Notes: generated from the letters alone by a model not told the origin. A stretch of 12,241 nt of DNA from an uncultured Oscillibacter sp. (GCF_910587525.1 NZ_CAJULS010000067.1:1-12241), one strand, 5' to 3'. Counted from the stretch's first letter, positions 5,205-11,985 are shown. Numbers and translations are program-made.

Positions 5205-6581
5205 GTGATTCAAACGATTCGTAAGGCGTGGGGCGTCCCTGAGCTGAGGAAGAAGCTGATTTTCACAGTCCTCATTCTGCTGATCTTCCGGATCGGCAAC
5301 GCCATTACGGTCCCCTATGTCAATGTTGATCTGCTGCAGGCTCAGCTGGAGAGTATGGGCACCACTATCCTGGGACTGTACAACGTGATGAGCGGCGGCG
5401 CTTTCGCCACTGCCACTGTGTTTGCCCTGGGCGTGCAGCCCTATATCAACAGCTCCATCATTATTCAGCTGCTCACTGTGGCCATCCCGGCCCTGGAGCG
5501 GCTGGCCCGGGACGGCGGTGAGGAGGGCCGGAAGAAAATCCAGTCTATCACCCGCTACACCACGGTGGCCATCGCCATTCTCCAGGCTTTCGGCTACTAT
5601 ATGATGATGAAGAATTACGGCCTGTTGGCCACTGGCGCCGACGGCGTCTGGCCCGCTCTGGTCATCATGGTCTCCATGATCGCCGGATCCTCCTTCGTCA
5701 TGTGGATGGGCGAGCAGGTCACGGAGTTCGGCGTGGGCAACGGTGTTTCCATTATCCTGTTCGCGGGCATCATCTCCCGCGTGCCCAACATGATCTCCGG
5801 CATGATTGACGGTGTGCGGGTGCACAGTGGCATCAGCAGCGGCACCATGACCCTGGACAGCCTGACTGCCGCAGGTTACAGCCAGGCTCAGGCGCAGGCC
5901 CAGCTGGACAGCGCTATCCCTGCGTGGGGTGTGGTCCTTCTGCTGGTGGGCATTTTGGCCCTCATCGTGTTCATCGTGTTCATCAACGACGCCGAGCGCC
6001 GCATTCCCGTGCAGTACGCCAAGCGTCAGGTGGGCCGGAAGATGTACGGCGGCCAGAGCAGCAACCTGCCCATGAAAGTGGGTATGGCCGGCGTGTTGCC
6101 TGTCATCTTTGCCCAGAGCATCGCGTCTTTACCCATCACCGTCTGGAGCTTTATCGGTATTCCCGCTGAGGGCACGGTGTCCCGGAGCATCTATAATGCC
6201 ATTGACGCCCGGTCCTTCGTGTATATCGTGGTGTATTTCATCATGATCATCGGCTTCAGCTATTTCTATTCCAGCATTCAGTTCAACCCCGTTGAGATCG
6301 CCAACAACCTGAAAAAGCAGGGCGGCTTTATTCCGGGCTTCCGCCCCGGCAAGCCTACGGTGGATTTCATCAAGCGGGTGCTGAACAAGGTCACCCTCTT
6401 CGGCGCCATCTATCTGGCCATCGTGGCCATCTGCCCCATCCTGGTGAGCAAGGCCGTGGGCAACAGCTCCGTGGCCATCGGCGGTACCTCCGTCATCATC
6501 GTGGTGGGCGTGGCTCTGGAGACGGTGAAGGCTTTGGAGTCTCAGATGCTGATGCGGCAATACAAGGGCTTCCTTGAGTGA
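5205..6581 (+). CDS. secY: Protein translocase subunit SecY
   Basis: SecY is the ten-helix channel of the SecYEG translocon in the cytoplasmic membrane. The 458-residue product carries the first helix (LIFTVLILLIFRIG), the plug/TM2 region (GLYNVMSGGAFATATVFALGVQPYINSSII), the TM6-7 cytoplasmic loop with RRIPVQYAKRQVGR, the second large cytoplasmic loop with GGFIPGFRPGKPT, and the end RQYKGFLE. The start is GTG, one base after the rplO stop, with GAGGTG (5192-5197) as SD inside rplO. It is longer than the usual 420-440. The extra material lies at residues about 205-239 between TM5 and TM6, an outward-facing loop, and contains SQAQAQAQ (226-233). Confidence 0.97.
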   Translation: MIQTIRKAWGVPELRKKLIFTVLILLIFRIGNAITVPYVNVDLLQAQLESMGTTILGLYNVMSGGAFATATVFALGVQPYINSSIIIQLLTVAIPALERLARDGGEEGRKKIQSITRYTTVAIAILQAFGYYMMMKNYGLLATGADGVWPALVIMVSMIAGSSFVMWMGEQVTEFGVGNGVSIILFAGIISRVPNMISGMIDGVRVHSGISSGTMTLDSLTAAGYSQAQAQAQLDSAIPAWGVVLLLVGILALIVFIVFINDAERRIPVQYAKRQVGRKMYGGQSSNLPMKVGMAGVLPVIFAQSIASLPITVWSFIGIPAEGTVSRSIYNAIDARSFVYIVVYFIMIIGFSYFYSSIQFNPVEIANNLKKQGGFIPGFRPGKPTVDFIKRVLNKVTLFGAIYLAIVAICPILVSKAVGNSSVAIGGTSVIIVVGVALETVKALESQMLMRQYKGFLE

Positions 6582-6595
6582 GAGAGGCGTTTCAA

Positions 6596-7228
6596 ATGAA
6601 ATTGATTCTGCTGGGCGCCCCCGGCGCCGGAAAAGGAACCCAGGCCGAACGGCTTTGCAAAACCCTGGAGATCCCCACCATTTCTACCGGCAATATCCTT
6701 CGTGCCGCTATCAAGAACGGCACCCCCACGGGCTTGAAGGCCAAGAGCTTCATGGACGCGGGAAAGCTGGTTCCGGATGAGGTTATTATCGGCATCATCA
6801 CGGAGCGGCTGGCGGAGGAGGACTGCAAAAATGGCTATATTTTGGACGGGGTGCCCCGCACCATCGCCCAGGCCGAGGCCATGGAGCAGGCCGGGATTGT
6901 ATTTGACGCCGTCGTCTCCATTGAGATCGCCGACGAGGCCATTATGGAGCGCATGAGCGGACGCCGCGTGTGTGAGTCCTGTGGGGCCAGCTACCATATG
7001 GTGGCTGTGCCCCCCAAGCAGGAGGGCGTGTGCGACAGCTGCGGCGGCAAGCTGGTCCAGCGAAAAGATGATGCCCCCGAGACGGTGAAGCACCGGCTTG
7101 AGGTTTATCATAAGGAGACCGAGCCATTGAAGGCGTTTTATGAAAAGCGCGGTCTCTTGAAGCCTGTGGAAAACCAAAACCATGTCGAGGGCACCACACA
7201 GGCTATCCTCCGCGCACTGGGGAGATGA
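6596..7228 (+). CDS. adk: Adenylate kinase with zinc-binding LID
   Basis: Adenylate kinase interconverts ATP + AMP and 2 ADP in the cytoplasm. The 210-residue product has the P-loop GAPGAGKGT (residues 7-15), the AMP-binding STGNILR (30-36), LDGVPRT (83-89), RMSGRR (119-124), and a long LID with C126-x2-C129 and C146-x2-C149, as in Gram-positive zinc-binding enzymes. The start at 6596 is preferred because GAGAGG lies 8 bases upstream and MKLILLGAPG is the standard start. An upstream in-frame GTG at 6578 would add six residues and overlap secY. The usual LDGFPRT motif reads LDGVPRT here. Confidence 0.97.
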   Translation: MKLILLGAPGAGKGTQAERLCKTLEIPTISTGNILRAAIKNGTPTGLKAKSFMDAGKLVPDEVIIGIITERLAEEDCKNGYILDGVPRTIAQAEAMEQAGIVFDAVVSIEIADEAIMERMSGRRVCESCGASYHMVAVPPKQEGVCDSCGGKLVQRKDDAPETVKHRLEVYHKETEPLKAFYEKRGLLKPVENQNHVEGTTQAILRALGR

Positions 7229-7232
7229 GTGT

Positions 7233-7985
7233 ATGATCACCCTGAAATCCCAGTCAGAGATCGAACTGATGCGCCGGGCCGGAAAAATTACCGCGGCTGC
7301 CCGTGCCTTGGCAGGGGAAATGGTAAGGCCCGGCGTAACAACCCATGAGATCGACAGCGCGGTGGAGCAGTTTATCCGCAAACAGGGCGCGGTTCCGTCC
7401 TTTCTCCACTACAACGGCTATCCGGCCAGCGTCTGCATCAGCGTCAATGACGAGATTATCCATGGCATTCCCGGCAAACGGGTGCTGGTGGAGGGCGACA
7501 TTGTCAGCATTGATGTGGGTGCGTACATTGGAGGGTTTCACGGAGACTGCGCGGCGACCTTCGCCTGCGGCAAAATCTCCCGGAAGGCGCAGAGCCTGAT
7601 CGATGTGACCAGGCAGAGTTTTTTTGAGGGGATTCAGTATGCCAAAGAGGGCCAACGGCTCCAGGACATATCCGCGGCCATTCAGAAATACGTGGAGAGC
7701 CATGGTTACAGCGTTGTCCGGGAGTATGTGGGGCACGGCGTGGGAGCCAAGATGCACGAGCCGCCGGAAATCCCCAACTACGGACATCCCGGCCGGGGAC
7801 CTCGGCTGCTGCGGGGCATGACCCTTGCAATCGAACCCATGGTGAACGCCGGCAAGGCTGCCATCCAGGTCCTGCCAGACGGCTGGACCGTTAAAACGGC
7901 GGACGGCAAGTGGGCGGCCCACTATGAGAATACGATCCTGATTACCGATGGGGAGCCGGAGATCCTGACGGCCCCCGCCATCTGA
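7233..7985 (+). CDS. map: Methionine aminopeptidase, type I
   Basis: This enzyme removes the initiator methionine from nascent proteins with small second residues. The 250-residue product has all the pita-bread metal ligands: D94 (SIDVG), D105 (HGDCAATF), H168 (VGHGVG), E201 (AIEPM) and E232 (HYENT), plus the substrate histidine H77 (NDEIIHGIPG). The numbering is offset by three from the E. coli enzyme. The start at 7233 (MITLKSQSEIELMRRAG) fits the family, with GGGGAG inside the end of adk as SD and a 4-base gap to the adk stop. It is a short type Ia form without an N-terminal zinc extension. Confidence 0.97.
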   Translation: MITLKSQSEIELMRRAGKITAAARALAGEMVRPGVTTHEIDSAVEQFIRKQGAVPSFLHYNGYPASVCISVNDEIIHGIPGKRVLVEGDIVSIDVGAYIGGFHGDCAATFACGKISRKAQSLIDVTRQSFFEGIQYAKEGQRLQDISAAIQKYVESHGYSVVREYVGHGVGAKMHEPPEIPNYGHPGRGPRLLRGMTLAIEPMVNAGKAAIQVLPDGWTVKTADGKWAAHYENTILITDGEPEILTAPAI

Positions 7986-8001
7986 GGGTAAGAAGAAGCG
8001 T

Positions 8002-8286
8002 ATGGAAATTGCAAAATCAAATATCGTCCGATCCGACGCCGGCAGAGACAAGGGCAAGCTCTTCGTCGTTCTTGCGGTGGAGGGGGAGTACCTCCTGCTG
8101 GCGGACGGAAAGTCCAGAAAGGTGGAATCGCCCAAGCGCAAAAAGCGCAGGCATGTGCTTTTTGTGGCTGACGACGGTACCCGCCTTGCTGAAAAAATCA
8201 AGGGCCAAGAGAAGATCACCAACAGTGAGCTTCGCAGAACCCTCGCGACTTACCGCGGAGAGGTTCATCCGGACCAGGAGGGATAA
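8002..8286 (+). CDS. KOW-domain RNA-binding protein (L14e-like family)
   Basis: This 94-residue basic protein resembles the small KOW-domain proteins found between map and infA in many Clostridia, related to the eukaryotic/archaeal L14e/L6e/L27e group (COG2163). Residues about 8-40 (IVRSDAGRDKGKLFVVLAVE, then EYLLLADGKSRKVESPKRKK) show the KOW-like pattern: a Gly in a turn, beta strands, then a Lys/Arg cluster. The function is not established; the location suggests a ribosome- or translation-associated role, but that is an inference. The SD is poor (GAGGG 13 bases upstream, otherwise AAGAAGAAG), so it may be made in lower amounts than its neighbours. The end overlaps the SD of infA. Confidence 0.85.
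   Translation: MEIAKSNIVRSDAGRDKGKLFVVLAVEGEYLLLADGKSRKVESPKRKKRRHVLFVADDGTRLAEKIKGQEKITNSELRRTLATYRGEVHPDQEG
8276..8282 (+). promoter_or_regulatory. Strong SD that fixes the TTG start of infA
   Basis: AGGAGGG stands 7 bases before the TTG at 8290. No ATG lies between this SD and the conserved AKSD N terminus of IF-1, so the SD position supports initiation at TTG. It overlaps the last codons of the KOW-protein gene. Confidence 0.8.
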
Positions 8287-8289
8287 CGT

Positions 8290-8508
8290 TTGGCAAAATC
8301 CGACATGATCGAGGTAGAGGGCGTAGTGGTGGAAGCCCTGCCCAACACGACATTCAAAGTAGACATTGGAAATGGACACACTATTTTGGCGTTCATCTCC
8401 GGAAAACTCAGGATGAATTTCATCCGGATCCTGCCAGGCGATAAGGTTACGGTGGAGATGTCCCCCTACGACCTGACCCGCGGCCGGATCACCTGGCGCA
8501 GCAAATAA
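8290..8508 (+). CDS. infA: Translation initiation factor IF-1, TTG start
   Basis: IF-1 is an OB-fold factor that occupies the A site of the 30S subunit during initiation. The 72-residue product is collinear with bacterial IF-1: AKSDMIEVEGVVVEALPN, FISGKLRMNFIRILPGDKV, and SPYDLTRGRITWRSK. The first codon is TTG, read as Met. The next in-frame ATG (codon 6) would delete the conserved AKSD start and lies too far from the SD. The last motif has Trp (RITWR) where most homologues have Tyr. The gap to the upstream stop is 3 bases, which suggests coupling. Confidence 0.95.
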   Translation: MAKSDMIEVEGVVVEALPNTTFKVDIGNGHTILAFISGKLRMNFIRILPGDKVTVEMSPYDLTRGRITWRSK

Positions 8509-8562
8509 GCGCGTCAGGCGGGAACAGACTGACACAAACCGCTGAAAGGAAGGTTTCAAACT

Positions 8563-8676
8563 ATGAAAGTAAGACCGTCCGTGAAGCCCATGTGCGAAAA
8601 ATGCAAGGTCATTCGCCGCAAAGGCCGTGTCATGGTCATTTGCGAGAACCCCAAGCATAAGCAGAGACAGGGCTAA
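8563..8676 (+). CDS. rpmJ: 50S ribosomal protein L36, zinc type
   Basis: L36 is the smallest large-subunit protein and stabilises 23S rRNA around helices 89-97. The 37-codon frame reads MKVRPSVKPMCEKCKVIRRK at the start and ends CENPKHKQRQG, a complete zinc-ribbon-like L36. The ligands are C11, C14, C27 and H32. It is the usual neighbour between infA and rpsM. The SD is AAAGGAAGG (8545-8553), about 9 bases before the ATG, and the 54 bases after infA show no strong hairpin. Confidence 0.96.
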   Translation: MKVRPSVKPMCEKCKVIRRKGRVMVICENPKHKQRQG

Positions 8677-8702
8677 CATTTAATTGGAGGTGCTTTAAGA
8701 GT

Positions 8703-9068
8703 ATGGCACGTATTGCCGGTATTGACCTGCCGAAGGATAAGCGTATCGAGATCGGCCTCACCTATATCTACGGCATTGGCAGAAAGAGCGCCAAGGACAT
8801 TTTGGCGCAGGCGGGCGTCGACCCCGACATCCGCGTGAAGGACCTGACCGACGCCGATGAGCAGAAGCTCCGTGACGCCATCGACGACTATACTGTCGAG
8901 GGAGATCTGCGCCGTCAGACTGCCCTGGACATCAAGCGTTTGAGCGAAATCGGCTGCTATCGCGGCATCCGGCACCGCAAGGGGCTGCCCGTCCGAGGCC
9001 AGCGCAGCAAAACCAACGCCCGTACCCGCAAGGGTCCCAAGAAGACCATCGCCAACAAGAAGAAGTAA
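8703..9068 (+). CDS. rpsM: 30S ribosomal protein S13
   Basis: S13 is a head protein contacting L5 across bridge B1b and P-site tRNA with its C-terminal tail. The 121-residue product begins MARIAGIDLPKDKRIEIGLT. It has the helix-hairpin segment YGIGRKSAKDIL, the conserved EIGCYRGIRHRKGLPVRGQR signature in its C-terminal half, and a Lys-rich tail (RKGPKKTIANKKK). GGAGGTG (8686-8692) is 10 bases before the ATG. In E. coli the rpsM leader is where S4 represses the alpha operon; the 26-base gap here is too short to hold that pseudoknot. Confidence 0.98.
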   Translation: MARIAGIDLPKDKRIEIGLTYIYGIGRKSAKDILAQAGVDPDIRVKDLTDADEQKLRDAIDDYTVEGDLRRQTALDIKRLSEIGCYRGIRHRKGLPVRGQRSKTNARTRKGPKKTIANKKK

Positions 9069-9083
9069 GGAGGGAGAACAGAA

Positions 9084-9488
9084 ATGGCAACTGCGAAATC
9101 TGGCGGGAAGAAAGTCATTCGCCGCCGCCGTGAGAGAAAGAATATTGAGCGGGGTCAGGTCCATATCCGTTCTTCTTTCAACAACACCATGGTAACTGTT
9201 ACCGACACCCAGGGCAATGCCATCTCCTGGGCCTCCTCCGGCGGCCTGGGCTTCCGGGGCAGCAAGAAGTCCACCCCCTTCGCGGCCCAGACTGCGGCTG
9301 AGACTGCCGCCCGGGCTGCTATGGAGCATGGCCTGAAGACCGTGGAGGTCTTCGTCAAGGGCCCCGGCCAGGGCCGCGAGGCGGCCATCCGCGCCCTGCA
9401 GGCGGTGGGCCTGGAAGTGACGATGATCAAGGACGTCACCCCCATCCCCCACAACGGCTGCCGCCCCCCGAAGCGCCGCCGCGTCTAA
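9084..9488 (+). CDS. rpsK: 30S ribosomal protein S11
   Basis: S11 is a platform protein close to the mRNA exit and E site. The 134-residue product has the basic N terminus (KKVIRRRRERKNIERG), then VHIRSSFNNTMVTVTD, the SSGGLGFRGSKKSTPFAAQ segment and the C-terminal GPGQGREAAIRALQAVGLEV. KDVTPIPHNGCRPPKRRRV closes it, as expected. The SD is AAGGAGGG, overlapping the rpsM stop. Confidence 0.98.
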   Translation: MATAKSGGKKVIRRRRERKNIERGQVHIRSSFNNTMVTVTDTQGNAISWASSGGLGFRGSKKSTPFAAQTAAETAARAAMEHGLKTVEVFVKGPGQGREAAIRALQAVGLEVTMIKDVTPIPHNGCRPPKRRRV

Positions 9489-9512
9489 TCAAAATAGGAG
9501 GTAACAAGGAAT

Positions 9513-10139
9513 ATGGCAAGATATACCGGCGCAGTCTGCCGCCTTTGCCGCAGAGAGGGCCAGAAGCTCTTTTTGAAGGGTGACCGCTGCTACACGGACA
9601 AGTGCTCCATCGAGCGTCGCGGCTACGCTCCCGGCATGCATGGCAATGCGAGAAACAAGAAGCTGTCTGAGTACGGCATGCAGATGCGCGAAAAGCAGAA
9701 GGCCAAGCGCTATTATGGTGTGCTGGAAAAGCAGTTCCATGAGTACTTCATCATGGCCAATAAGAAGTCCGGCATGACCGGCGAGAACCTGCTCAGCATT
9801 CTGGAGACCCGCCTGGACAACGTGGTGTATCGCCTGGGCTTTGCCATGAGCCGGGCCGAGGCCCGTCAGCTGGTACTCCACGGCCACTTTACCGTCAACG
9901 GCAGGAAGGTCAATATCCCCTCCTACCTGGTGAAGAGCGGCGATGTGGTGGCCCTGAAGGAGGGCTCCCGCAGCCTCGACAAGTTCAAGGGCTCTTTGGA
10001 GGCCAACTCTTCCCGTGTGGTGCCCAAGTGGCTGGAAATGGATAAGGACAACGTGGCCAAGGTCATCGCAGAACCCGCCCGCGAGGATATCGATCTTCCC
10101 ATTGAGGAACACCTCATCGTCGAGCTCTACTCCAAGTAA
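9513..10139 (+). CDS. rpsD: 30S ribosomal protein S4, zinc-binding form
   Basis: S4 initiates 16S 5'-domain assembly and is an autorepressor in several bacteria. The 208-residue product has an N-terminal domain with C9-x2-C12-x13-C26-x4-C31, the zinc-binding form. The S4/Hsp45 RNA-binding domain follows (LDNVVYRLGFAMSRAEARQLVLHGHFTVNGRKVNIPSYLV). The end PIEEHLIVELYSK is typical. Its place between rpsK and rpoA matches Clostridia and E. coli; in Bacillus rpsD lies elsewhere. The SD is AGGAGGT, 10 bases from the ATG. Confidence 0.97.
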   Translation: MARYTGAVCRLCRREGQKLFLKGDRCYTDKCSIERRGYAPGMHGNARNKKLSEYGMQMREKQKAKRYYGVLEKQFHEYFIMANKKSGMTGENLLSILETRLDNVVYRLGFAMSRAEARQLVLHGHFTVNGRKVNIPSYLVKSGDVVALKEGSRSLDKFKGSLEANSSRVVPKWLEMDKDNVAKVIAEPAREDIDLPIEEHLIVELYSK

Positions 10140-10142
10140 TCG

Positions 10143-10154
10143 GAGGGTACCCTC
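10143..10154. repeat. 12-base perfect palindrome after rpsD
   Basis: GAGGGTACCCTC is its own reverse complement and begins three bases after the rpsD stop codon. A palindrome this short has no loop and could be a protein site, part of a weak mRNA structure or chance. No function is implied by the sequence alone. Confidence 0.5.
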
Positions 10155-10158
10155 GAGG

Positions 10159-10212
10159 ATGACACGTAATGTCCGCGGCAGGCGGCAGCGCGCCGCCGCG
10201 ATGAGAAGATGA
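10159..10212 (+). other. Possible 17-codon arginine-rich mini-ORF
   Basis: An ATG at 10159 opens a frame reading MTRNVRGRRQRAAAMRR and ending TGA at 10210-10212. Seven of its 17 residues are arginine. GGAGGG (10142-10147) lies 11 bases upstream, a loose but possible SD. The TGA overlaps the first bases of the rpoA SD (AAGGAGGG, 10212-10219), an arrangement seen in coupled leader peptides. It could equally be a chance frame in an 87-base gap. Confidence 0.25.
10174..10200 (+). repeat. GC-rich hairpin upstream of rpoA
   Basis: GGCGGC (10181-10186) and GCCGCC (10192-10197) form a six-pair GC stem around AGCGC. CGC (10174-10176) and GCG (10198-10200) could extend it across an unpaired GGCA. It ends 11 bases before the rpoA SD and has no T-run, so it is not a terminator. 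Confidence 0.5.
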
Positions 10213-10226
10213 AGGAGGGTAACTGC

Positions 10227-11177
10227 ATGATCGAAATTGAAAAGCCCCAGATCGAATGTATCGAAACCCCGGGCAGTGCCACCTATGGCAAGTATGTGGT
10301 GGAACCCCTGGAGCGGGGATACGGCACGACACTGGGCAACGCGCTTCGCCGCATTATGCTTTCGTCTCTCCCTGGCACCGCGCCGACCACCATCAAGATC
10401 GCCGGTGTCCAGCACGAGTTTTCCACCATCCCAGGTGTGAAAGAGGATGTGACGGAGATCGTCTTAAATGTGAAGGGCCTCCTGACCAAGCTGCACAGTG
10501 AAACCGTGAAGACGGTTTATATTGAAGCGGTAGGACCCTGCGAGGTCACCGCCGGCGATATCAAGGCCGATGGTGAAGTCGAGGTCCTGAACCCTGAAAT
10601 GCACATTGCCACGCTGGACAACGGCGCGACCCTCAACATGGAGATCAGCCTGTCCCACGGGCGCGGCTATGTGCCCGCGGACCGCAACAAGCCCCAGCAG
10701 AATGTGATCGGCACCATCGCCGTGGACTCCATCTATACGCCGGTCTACAAGGTGAATTACACTGTAGAACCCACCCGTGTGGGCACCTCCAGCGACTTCG
10801 ACAAGCTGACATTGGAGGTCTGGACGGACGGGACTATCTCCGCCCGAGACGCTGTGTCCTTAGGCGCCAAGATCCTGTGCGACCATTTCACCCTGTTTAC
10901 CGACCTCAGCGAGAATGTGGGCAGCAAGTCCACTGTGGTGGAGAAGGCGGAGGCGCAGCGGGACAAGGTGCTGGAGATGACCATCGAGGAGCTGGATCTG
11001 TCTGTCCGCAGCTTTAACTGCCTCAAGCGCGCCAACATCAACACCGTCGAGGATCTGATTTCCAAGACCGAGGACGAGATGATGAAGGTCCGCAACCTGG
11101 GCCGCAAGTCCCTGGAGGAGGTTATCAACAAGCTGGCGATGATGGGCCTGCACCTGGCCGACGAAGAGAATAACTGA
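10227..11177 (+). CDS. rpoA: DNA-directed RNA polymerase subunit alpha
   Basis: Alpha dimerises to start assembly of RNA polymerase and contacts UP elements and activators. The 316-residue product has the N-terminal domain (EPLERGYGTTLGNALRRIMLSSLPG at about residues 26-50, shown by its key GYGTTLGNALRR) and the later KVNYTVEPTRVG. The C-terminal domain runs from about 245: DLSVRSFNCLKRANINTVEDL and RNLGRKSLEEV. R261 and N264 correspond to the UP-element contacts R265 and N268 of E. coli. The start at 10227 has AAGGAGGG 7 bases upstream; earlier in-frame starts would lie before that SD. Length is normal for Bacillota. Confidence 0.98.
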   Translation: MIEIEKPQIECIETPGSATYGKYVVEPLERGYGTTLGNALRRIMLSSLPGTAPTTIKIAGVQHEFSTIPGVKEDVTEIVLNVKGLLTKLHSETVKTVYIEAVGPCEVTAGDIKADGEVEVLNPEMHIATLDNGATLNMEISLSHGRGYVPADRNKPQQNVIGTIAVDSIYTPVYKVNYTVEPTRVGTSSDFDKLTLEVWTDGTISARDAVSLGAKILCDHFTLFTDLSENVGSKSTVVEKAEAQRDKVLEMTIEELDLSVRSFNCLKRANINTVEDLISKTEDEMMKVRNLGRKSLEEVINKLAMMGLHLADEENN

Positions 11178-11180
11178 TTT

Positions 11181-11199
11181 CACGCCGGCGTGTGCCGGC
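11181..11199. repeat. Palindrome and hairpin between rpoA and rplQ
   Basis: CACGCCGGCGTG (11181-11192) is a perfect 12-base palindrome. Overlapping it, GCCGGC (11184-11189) and GCCGGC (11194-11199) can form a six-pair hairpin with a GTGT loop. It lies in the 54-base gap before rplQ. No T-run follows. Confidence 0.5.
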
Positions 11200-11231
11200 T
11201 GACCAAAATCCTGATTAAGGAGGAGATCGAA

Positions 11232-11576
11232 ATGCCCGGAACCCGGAAACTTGGCAAGACCACTGACCAGCGCATGGCGATGCTGCGTCAGCAGGTCACG
11301 GATTTCCTGGACAATGGGAAGATGGAGACCACCGTCACCCGTGCCAAGGAGATCAAGCCCCTGGCTGAGAAGATGATCACGCTGGGTAAGAAAAGCGACC
11401 TGGCCGCCTATCGCAAGGCCATGAGCTTTATCACCCGCGAGGATGTCTGCAAGAAGCTGTTTAAGGAGATCGCTCCCACTTATGCAGAGCGCAACGGCGG
11501 CTATACCCGCATTGTCCGTACCGGCGTGCGCCGCGGAGACGCCGCGGAGACCGCCATCATCGAGCTGGTGAAATAA
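11232..11576 (+). CDS. rplQ: 50S ribosomal protein L17
   Basis: L17 is a large-subunit protein near the tunnel exit. The 114-residue product begins MPGTRKLGKTTDQRMAMLRQ, the usual bacterial L17 start, and continues with ETTVTRAKEIKPLAEKMITL and YTRIVRTGVRRGDAAETAIIELV. The start at 11232 is supported by AAGGAGGA (11217-11224), 7 bases upstream. An earlier in-frame GTG at 11190 would add 14 residues that are not L17-like. It is the last gene of the unit and is followed within 20 bases by a terminator. Confidence 0.97.
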   Translation: MPGTRKLGKTTDQRMAMLRQQVTDFLDNGKMETTVTRAKEIKPLAEKMITLGKKSDLAAYRKAMSFITREDVCKKLFKEIAPTYAERNGGYTRIVRTGVRRGDAAETAIIELVK

Positions 11577-11594
11577 TCATCCGTCCCGATTGAG

Positions 11595-11641
11595 AAAAGC
11601 CCTTTGTCATGGAATACCGGTACCATGACAAAGGGCTTTTT
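11595..11641 (+). terminator. Strong, probably bidirectional intrinsic terminator
   Basis: AAAAGCCCTTTGTCATGG (11595-11612) and its exact reverse complement (11623-11640) form an 18-pair stem around a 10-base loop, followed by a run of five Ts (11637-11641). The 5' arm begins with AAAA, so the opposite strand also has a stem plus T-run. It closes the ribosomal unit 18 bases after the rplQ stop. Confidence 0.93.
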
Positions 11642-11702
11642 ATTTTCAGTAGAGCTCCGGCAATGGAGGAATGGAGTAGTTGCACAGGAGGTGCTATAAG
11701 GA

Positions 11703-11985
11703 GTGAAACACACAAGATTTTGGATTTCAAATATCAATACGGAGGATTTGAACAGCATGCTTATCCGGTGGTTTTGCTTGGAGAAAAGGGGGAACGCTCT
11801 GATCGACTGCGGCTATCCGGGCTCTTTAGGGCTGTTGGAAATCCAGTTAGAACGGCATAATATAAGACCAGAGAGCATAACAACGTTGGTATTGACCCAT
11901 CAGAACGACGATCATATAGCTGCGGCGGCGGAAATCAAAGGGAAATATCCTTGTAATTCAAGTTCTTGCATTCGCCAAAGAAGAG
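11703..11985 (+). pseudogene. Metallo-beta-lactamase-fold hydrolase, broken N-terminal fragment
   Basis: A GTG at 11703 with AGGAGGTG (11686-11693) opens a frame beginning MKHTRFWISNINTEDLNSML. It then shows NALIDCGYPGS and the metal-site motif LTHQNDDH (residues 64-71; H66, D69, D70, H71), typical of the MBL superfamily. After EIKGKYP the frame becomes unlike the family and stops at 11990. Shifting by one base at about 11952-11955 restores the reading IQVLAFAKEE (11956-11985), the expected next strand of the fold, so a one-base insertion is likely. Family homology then ends at about 11986, where an IS21-like end appears. A normal protein would exceed 200 residues, so this is almost certainly non-functional. 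Its substrate cannot be told. Confidence 0.75.

Noticed and set aside
8513..8533. GTCAG/CTGAC inverted repeat between infA and rpmJ
   Set aside because: Five pairs with an 11-base loop are too weak to call a terminator or regulatory hairpin.
11680..11700. TTGCAC...TATAAG as promoter of the MBL gene
   Set aside because: The two boxes are only 9 bases apart and overlap the SD.
11609..11860. 83-codon + strand frame starting inside the terminator
   Set aside because: It begins in the terminator loop, has no SD, and overlaps the MBL fragment that has a clear motif in another frame.
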